64,000 bases of DNA from Balaenoptera acutorostrata (lineage: Eukaryota; Chordata; Mammalia; Artiodactyla; Balaenopteridae): assembly GCF_949987535.1 (NCBI RefSeq), contig NC_080075.1:6432606-6496605 (forward strand), in the 5' to 3' direction. The translations under genes and the position numbers were made by a program. Below, in pieces: positions 57,424-64,000 of this stretch. Under the pieces are notes generated by a model, which was given only the letters and a program-made list of their open reading frames with translations, was not told where the DNA came from and did no database searches. Within the stretch, counting starts at the first letter, position 1; each line of letters begins with the position of its first letter.

Positions 57424-58470
57424 CTACCCTTTTATTTGTAGCCACAACTACCCAGGTCGCATTGCTGCATGACCTGCTCGGCCTGATGGCTTGTCTGACA
57501 AATGCCACCGTATAAGTATGTATACCTTCCTGGCTGTAGCGAAACACGTTACACACTGACCAGTGTTCGGACCCGCTGGGAAGGGCTTGTGACAGGCTGG
57601 TGTGACAACACACTGGCTGAAAGCACAGGTGGACCCATCTTCGAAATTTCGGGGCACTGTTTTATTTAAATACTGATTTTAAAGCCTTGAACAATTAGAA
57701 TCTTGACTGGGCTGGAAGTTCATCTTGGTTCCACGAGCGATTATGTAATACGCTATCACAAGAGCTGGCTCTCCTTGGGAGGAAAACGTCATAAAACAGT
57801 CAGTAGAGTAGTATTAAAAAGACCATTTCCCGTCATGATTTAGCTGTTTAAGTTAGAAAACAAAACACTAGAAACATTTTTTTTTTTGTAATGATGCTTT
57901 CTCCCATGATCTTATAAATCAATGCTAGTGGTAGAAAATTGGAAAAAGAGAGGAAAAAGAAGAAACAGCTCTTAACCCCACAGTTAGCCTTTTTGTATCG
58001 ATTTTCCAGCTTTATCTGTGAATTTTGTTGATATTTTCGAGTTCATAGTGTATATGCAGTTTTGCATCTTGCTTTTCACTTAATGGCATGACAGCATTGG
58101 CAGATGTACCTCCCACGCATTTTGTGGGTTTGTGTCACGATTTGCAGCCTCTCACCTGAGTCCTGCATTGGCACCTACCTCCTGTGCGTGCCCCTGACGT
58201 GCCGCCTCACCCCCCCCAGGCTGCCTGGGGACCCCGACACAGTGGCCTCATGTCAGCGTCGGCATTGAAGAACCTTCCTGAGCCCTAGCTCAGGCCTGTC
58301 TGTGCGTGGGTGAGACCCTCGTGTTTTGGACGAGGAACTTGGGACTGGAGAGGTGTTCTGTGCCACTGCCTGCATCTCGGCTTTCCCCGACACTTAGGGT
58401 TAGATCGTGCCAACCTGTTAAAACAACGACTTGCTCACCGTCATCCACTTAGAGAGCAAGCCCCAGCCTA
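57424..58470. other. Intron 1 stretch without recognised element
   Basis: Nothing supported. Confidence 0.4.
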
Positions 58471-58756
58471 TGGCTGTGTTGGGTCTTCGTTGCTGCACGC
58501 GGGCTTTCTCTAGTTGCGGCGAACGGGGGCCACTCTTCGTTGCGGTGCACGGACCTCTCATTGTGGTGGCTTCTCTTGTTGCGGAGCACGGGCTCTAGGC
58601 GCGTGGGCTTCAGTAGTTGTGGCATGCGGGCTCAGTAGTTGTGGCGCATGGCCTTAGTTGCTCCACGGCATGTGGGATCTTCCCGGACCAGGGCTCGAAC
58701 CCATGTCCCCTGCATTGGCAGGCGGATTCCCAACCATTGCGCCACCAGGGAAATCC
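58471..58756 (-). mobile_element. CHR-2-type SINE lacking its A-tail
   Basis: Antisense body begins directly at 'tggctgtgttgggtcttcg' with no T-run to its left. No duplication found. Confidence 0.88.
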
Positions 58757-59554
58757 AATACGGATGTATTGATGAACGTGGGCCCTGTTTCCTGTTGGAT
58801 GGTCCTAAGCAGACATACCACCTGTCTGCTAGGTTGCTTGTCTCCGTCTTTTAGGACGTGAGCGACGCCGAGCGTAGCTTTGTAAAGTGCACGTGGTGCC
58901 TCCCTGTCAGTCATCTCCTTGGCGGTGACGGTCACGGGCAATGTTGAGAACTTCCCAAGCTGCAGGGGCCTCGATTTCATGTGTAGTCCTATCAGAAACA
59001 TTACATCTCGTCAGGACAGTATTCACATTTTCTGTTATTTCTTGTGGGATATGGAATTCAGTCCTGCAGACACAACCTGAGATTGGCAGGTTTGCTTGGT
59101 TGATTAAGAGAATCAAGTTCCTGGGTCGGTGGTGGAAGTTCAGCCTGGGTCCTCCTGGCCCAGCGGACCCGTCGGTGGTAGGTGCTGTGTGTGGGCTGCC
59201 CTCAGACCCTGGACTCCTGAGGACCTGGGGGTGTAGGCCACGGCTCCTCAGGGGCTCTCCCCGGGTTCAGGATCTCTGTGATGGCCTGGGCTCTGCGTGA
59301 GGACGTTTCCTGAGGACACTTTCCCTCCTCTGGTGAAGTGACCAGCCCAGGGCTGTGCCAGGGTGGACTCTGCAGGGCCTGTCCCACTCCTGCAGGGACT
59401 CCTGCCATGCATTTCTTTTTCAACCAGTGGTGCCAGAGCCTGTGTTGCTGCTCTGCTCTCCCTGCTGGGAACACGAGTTGGTCCTTGGAGAAGCACAGGC
59501 TGCCAGTCTAAGCACTGTGGGTAAGAGAGACTGGTCTGGGGAGGACTTCCCTGG
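58757..59554. other. Intron 1 stretch without recognised element
   Basis: GC-richer DNA. Open frames on both strands lack domain signatures. Confidence 0.4.
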
Positions 59555-59715
59555 TTGCGAGTTCCGGCTGTGTGACCTAGTGCTAGCTGTATAACCTCTC
59601 TGAGCCTCGGGCATAAAACCATGCGCACCTTTAAGGTCGTGAGGCTTAAACAGGGGTGATGAGAGGGATGAGTTCATGGCAGTCCCTGGCACCTGCTCTA
59701 TGTGTGATGTATGCT
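59555..59715 (+). repeat. MIR SINE remnant
   Basis: 'gttccggctgtgtgacctag', 'ataacctctctgagcctcgg' and 'ggcagtccctggcacctgct' are MIR blocks. Confidence 0.7.
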
Positions 59716-60288
59716 AGCTGATGACATTTGTGACCGTGTCCACAGTGGGGGGGGGGGCGGTGGGTGGTGTTGGGGGGAGACTGAAATGACTTGACTTGTG
59801 TTCAAATAGGCATAGCTGATAACAATTTATAAAGGCCCGAATACGGTTCAATATTTCTGGGCTGCTGAATTTCAAAAGGGCCAAAAAGTTAAAAAACAAA
59901 ACCAAAAAAAACCCTTCAGTGGATTGCTGACATTTAACTGTAGTAATAGGGTTTAGCTTCTAAGCTTTAAGGCCTAACTGCCCCATTTAGAAGTTCTCCA
60001 GACCCGTGAGCGTATATGTGTACACACACCCTCTGAACGCCTTCTTTCCCAGACCTTATGCCCCCAGCCTGTGCCCTTGCAGGTGGCCGTGAGCAAGCTC
60101 TTGTTAGGGTCACACGTGAATCAGCTGCCCATCATGTCCTTGGGTCCGTCCAGAGCTTTCCTGGGACTTGGTTTCTTATCCAGCCTGACCCTGAGATCAG
60201 CATCTTGCCTGGGTCTTCTGTGCTTTTGTGTTTAGTTATTTTACCAAGGAGACTGGTTTCCTTTTAACTGTGGCTTAGTTTATTCCTT
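59716..60288. other. Intron 1 stretch with a G-run
   Basis: G13-like run near 59748-59765. Otherwise nothing recognised. Confidence 0.4.
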
Positions 60289-60884
60289 TTCTTTTTTTTT
60301 AATTGAGATATAACTGACATATAACATGGTGTAAGTTTAAGGTATACAACGTGGGTTGATTGGGTACATTTATGTGTGGCAGTGTGATTACCACTGTGGC
60401 GTTAGCTCACACCTCTATCACTTCATATAATTGTCATTTCTTTTTTGTGCTGAGAACAATGAAGATCTGGTCTCTCAGCAACTTTGAAATCTATAATACA
60501 GTGCTGTTGACTGTAATCACCATGCTGTGCATTAGATCTCCAGGACTTATTTATCTACTAGTTGCAAGTTCGTACCCTTAAACAGCATCTCCTCAGTTCC
60601 CCACACTCCCAGACCCTGGTAACCTCCATTCTACTCTCTGTTTTTATGAGTTCGGCTTTTTCAGATGTAAGTGAGATCATACGGTATTTATCTTTCTCTG
60701 ACTTATCTCAGCACAACGCCCTCAAGGTCCATCCATGTTGCAAATGACAGGATTTCCTTCTTTCTCAAATCATATTCCATTGTGTGCGTGTGTGTGTGTG
60801 TGTGTGTATGTATGTGTATGCCCTACATCTTTTTTATCCATTTATCTATTGATAGACACTTAGGTTGTTTCCATGTCTTGGCCC
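60289..60884 (-). mobile_element. L1 3' end (old) with (GT)n
   Basis: Antisense: 'attgagatataactgacat', 'gcgttagctcacacctctat', 'caaggtccatccatgttgca'. A GT run sits at 60783-60808. Flanks gtttattcc / gtttattct. Confidence 0.87.
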
Positions 60885-62517
60885 TTGTGGGTTGGTTTAT
60901 TCTCACCTGTACTTCATGCCTTCTTAGGGAGATTTTAGTGGGCAGCTCCATCATATAACGAAGGCCCCTGCTTAATTGTTCAAATAATAGGATAGAACCG
61001 GTGATTCAAGATCCTGGAGAACTTCCAGCGGCCCCCATGCCAGGCCGAGCCACAGTTTCCTTGTGCCTCTGGCTTAGGATTTGGAAAGCTCCGCAGGACT
61101 CCAGTGCTCAGGCGGGATTGAGAACCAGCGGCGTGACCCTCCACTTTCCGGGATGTGCAGGACGGATGGTCAGGGTGACCCTCGGCATGTGCGGGTGGGT
61201 TTTCATGTCCCCCGGTCCTGGTCTGAGGAGCAGTCTTTCTGATGAGAGAGCCTCCCTGCTGCTGGCCGCCCTGCCCCTCCCCGACTCCGGCCCCTGACCT
61301 TGGTGTTGGCTATGGCAGGAGTCGGAGACCCTCCCTGAACAGTGAGGACGGACCCCTGAACGAAGGCACGAGGGAGGCTGAGGGCAACCAGGAGGCCGGG
61401 AGGCCGGGATTCCACACCTGCTCATGTGGATTATTTGGCCTGTTCCCTGGAGAGGGACATCTTCAGAATGTCACCTCGTTTTATCTGGGCCTTCCCTTGA
61501 CCAGGGAGAGGGATTCTGAGCCTCATTTTACGGATAAGAAAACTAAGGCTCGATGGAATGAGTGATGCGTCCAAAGAAATGGCTGGTGTCCTTTTAAGGC
61601 CCTGCCGTAGAAGAATCGTCGGGATGGAGGCCGTGCGGGATGGATAGAGAAGAAGGGGTGCGGCCGGTGTGTCCTGCTTTTCAGTAACTTTCAAGGTGCA
61701 AGTAACCGGAGGAATGAAGTAGCATCTCCAGGCCAACAGGGTCAGGAGCCTCAGGGAGCCAGAGAAAGTCCTAGAGTGGCGTGTCTCAGTCTCGCCTGCA
61801 CGGCAGAATCACAGGGGGGCTTGTCACAGTGTGGGGACCCGGGCAGCACCGTGGACCAACCATCCCAGACTCGTGGATGGGGGTGCAGGCATCGGGATTT
61901 TGGAGGCTCCCCAGGCAACTCTGCATAGAAGCTCGAGTTTGGGAGGGAAGTCCCATCTCACAGAGATGATGAAAGGGGTCCTTTAGTGCAGCCAGGTCCA
62001 GGAGGAAAGGGGTGAGGACCGTGAATGGAGGGGCTCGTTTGTCTTCTGAGGCTGGCAGCAGGTGGGGACCAGGTGCCTGATGGGAAGTAGCCTGCCACTC
62101 GAGGGCTTTGCATCCCCCCTTCCTGGCTCCCCTGTCCCTTGGGGCCGTGGGGAGCACCAAGGGGACCTGCAGGTTTGGCCAAGTGCAGGGTGTGGACCAG
62201 CTGCTGGGAAACACGCAGCACCAGTGGCTCTCCACCCCTTGCACGTGAGGGGCCCCTGGGGAGTCTCAGGAACTCCCTGACCCAGAAGAACCTGAGTTCC
62301 TGGGTGCGGTTGAGGAGGTGGGGGGGCCCAGTCCTCACTGCGTGTGACTCTGTGACCCATGATGATCATGATAAGCGTGATGCTGGCTGTTTCAGGAACT
62401 TCAGCAAATAAGCCTTGTGTTCACGTAGATCAGGAGGAAGTTGTCAGGAGCAGATGCTCCAGCTTTTGTTCTGGGGGCGGGTCCCCATCTCCACTCCTCC
62501 ATCCACAGACATTCTAA
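60885..62517. other. Unique, GC-richer intron 1 stretch
   Basis: About 1.6 kb without recognised transposons. Several overlapping open frames on both strands are expected at this GC content, and none shows a family signature or a flanking splice-site pair that I can support. Confidence 0.4.
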
Positions 62518-62530
62518 GGAGCTCACTCTT

Positions 62531-62649
62531 TTTTTTTTTGGCCGAGCTGCATGGCATGTGGGATCTTAGTTCCCCGACCAGGTATCGAACCCACACCCCA
62601 TGCATTGGAAGCGTGGAGTCTTAACCACTGGACCGCCAGGGAAGTCCCT
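62531..62649 (-). mobile_element. CHR-1-type SINE
   Basis: Antisense short SINE. Perfect duplication ggagctcactctt at 62518-62530 and 62650-62662. Confidence 0.94.
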
Positions 62650-62689
62650 GGAGCTCACTCTTCTAAAGGCTGACTCTGCTAAAGGCTTT

Positions 62690-63041
62690 TTTTTTTTCTT
62701 TTTAAATTTATTTATTTTTGGCTGCATTGGGTCTTCGTTGCTGCGCGCGGGCTTTCTCTAGTTGCGGTGAGGGGGGGGCTACTCTTCATTGCGGTGTTTG
62801 GCCTTCTCACTGCGGTGGCTTCTCTTATTGCGGAGCACGGGCTCTAGGCACGCGCGGGCTTCAGCAGTTGTGGCAGACGGGCTCAGTAGTTGTGGCTCGC
62901 GGGCCCTAGAGCGTAGGCTCAGTAGTTGTGGCTCGTGGGCTTAGTTGCTCCGCGGCATGTGGGATCTTCCCGGACCAGGGCTCGAACCTGCGTCCCCTGC
63001 ATTGGCAGGTGGATTCTTAACCACTGCGCCACCAGGGCAGC
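62690..63041 (-). mobile_element. CHR-2-type SINE
   Basis: Full antisense body. Duplication ctctgctaaaggcttt / ctctgctacaggcttt at 62674-62689 and 63042-63057. It lies 24 bp after the preceding SINE's duplication. Confidence 0.93.
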
Positions 63042-63321
63042 CTCTGCTACAGGCTTTGAATGCATGGGCGCCTCCTCCCTGAGTTTGCCTTTTGCTGAAT
63101 TTAGATTATTGACAAGTCAGGGCAATGGGTGAAATAAATAATGTTAACAACTAGTCAGTAAAGATTAGTTATGAGGTCGGTTTTGGGTCCAGAAAGATCG
63201 TTGGGTGCGATGGTCGGTCTGTTGTGGGAGCTTGCGGAGGCCCTTTTGTTGCACGTTTGAAGCCGTCTTACTTTCTGTGCGGGTGTGCAGGGACCGCCAG
63301 GAAGTCTCCCCAGTTGGGCAG

Positions 63322-63752
63322 TGTATTCGTTTCCTAGAGCTGTTGTAACAAAGACCCACAAACCGAGTTGCTTAAAAGAACAACAGTTCTGGGGTCTAGA
63401 AGTCCAAGATCAAGAGGTTAGCGGGCCAGGCTCCCTGACACCTCTAGGGGAACCCGTTCTTGCCTCTTCCTCACTTCTGGTGGTGGCTGGAAGTCTTTGG
63501 GCTCCCTTGCAGCTGCATCGCTCCGTTCACTGCCTTCATCGTCATAAAGCCTTCTCCCCCTGTGTCTGTCTTCACGTGGCCATCTTCTCACAGGGTCACC
63601 AGTCAGAGTAGATTAGGGGCACCTACCCTATACCAGTATAACCTCATTTTAACTAATAATTACGCCTGCAATGACCCTGTTTTAATAAGGTCACACCCTA
63701 AGGTACGTCAGCATCTTTTTTTGGGGGGGGATACACAATTCAGTCTGTAACA
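63322..63752 (-). mobile_element. MLT1 LTR (ERVL-MaLR)
   Basis: Antisense: 'tgtattcgtttcctagagct', 'ttctcacagggtcaccagtc', 'ggtcacaccctaaggtacgt', ending 'cagtctgtaaca'. Nearly full length. Confidence 0.88.
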
Positions 63753-63764
63753 GATGTGTGGTCC

Positions 63765-63880
63765 AGGTGCTCTGTACGTGTTTCAACATCCATGCAGACC
63801 TTATTGGACAGCACACTAAGGCACACAGCTAACATAGGACAGAGTCAGGATTTGAACCCAGGACTTTGTGAGTCTGGAAC
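63765..63880 (+). repeat. Ancient repeat relic (MIR/L3-like)
   Basis: 'aggcacacagctaacatagg' and 'caggatttgaacccaggact' are the eroded end of a widespread old repeat. Confidence 0.5.
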
Positions 63881-64000
63881 AACATACGACTTACCTGGTT
63901 TAGACTGACTGATGGTTCTTTGGGGTATCCAGTGGAATGGAGTCCATAAGTCTTCTGGGCCTTCTCAGGGCATTGGAGACATTACGCAGGTCTAAGTACT

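Larger units (their letters stand above)
36196..64000 (+). other. TBC1D8: TBC1D8 intron 1 (5' part; runs off the window)
   Basis: The donor GTAAGG at 36196 opens the intron. I looked for the next exon, which in this family encodes the start of the first GRAM domain, and did not recognise it before the end of the window. A very long first intron is plausible for this gene. The L1-type insertions inside are mostly antisense to the gene, as expected for tolerated intronic elements. Alternative first exons cannot be excluded from sequence alone. Confidence 0.75.

Noticed and set aside
61001..61565. Overlapping open frames as a possible intronic gene
   Set aside because: Frames exist on both strands, no recognised domain, no convincing splice sites or start context.
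1..64000. Bacterial-type systems (operons, CRISPR, phage, toxin-antitoxin)
   Set aside because: All repeats are vertebrate retroelements, the only gene is a spliced vertebrate gene, and no regular spacer array or operon-like gene packing exists.

Overview
The window is vertebrate nuclear DNA from a cetacean or a very close relative such as hippopotamus. The main evidence is about 29 tRNA-derived SINEs of the CHR-1/CHR-2 type. Their heads read GGGCTTCCCTGGTGGCGCAG, they carry a B-box like GGTTCGAGCC, and their tails are AAATA-rich. This family is known from whales and hippos. L1, MaLR (MLT1), ERV class I LTRs, MIR, L2 and a MER1-type hAT element fill most of the rest. I see no bacterial or viral gene cluster, CRISPR array or operon.

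One protein-coding gene can be supported. A CpG island at about 35.6-36.7 kb contains the first coding exon (36069-36195, + strand) of TBC1D8, a Rab GTPase-activating protein, ending in a clean GTAAGG splice donor. The island carries tandem GC boxes, CCG/CTC triplet tracts and an in-frame start-stop uORF (ATGTGA) shortly before the true start. No second coding exon was recognised, so 36196 to the window end reads as the first part of a long intron 1, and 1-35.6 kb is upstream intergenic DNA.

Upstream region, 0-35 kb: a heavily nested repeat landscape. Its parts are an old L1 with a SINE inside (0.2-1.4 kb); a solo LTR carrying a SINE (2.0-2.7 kb); an ERV1 LTR broken by a SINE and by a 5'-inverted L1 with an abutting SINE (6.7-9.6 kb); an L1 and a SINE at one target site (11.6-12.65 kb); a MER1-type element with a perfect 8-bp duplication (13.9-14.2 kb); an old L1 of about 3.5 kb holding six secondary insertions, three of them SINEs in one target site (14.7-18.3 kb); MLT1 LTRs, one carrying another ERV1 LTR (19.2-20.6 kb); and further SINEs and L1 pieces to 34 kb.

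Intron 1, 36-64 kb: SINEs in both orientations, mostly antisense L1 tails, L2/MIR relics, CA/GT microsatellites, a minisatellite that seems to have grown out of an ancient repeat, and an antisense MLT1 LTR near the end. Between these lie unique stretches in which I recognise no exon or RNA gene. The most interesting signals are the insertion histories and the start-stop uORF. I found no convincing undescribed gene system.
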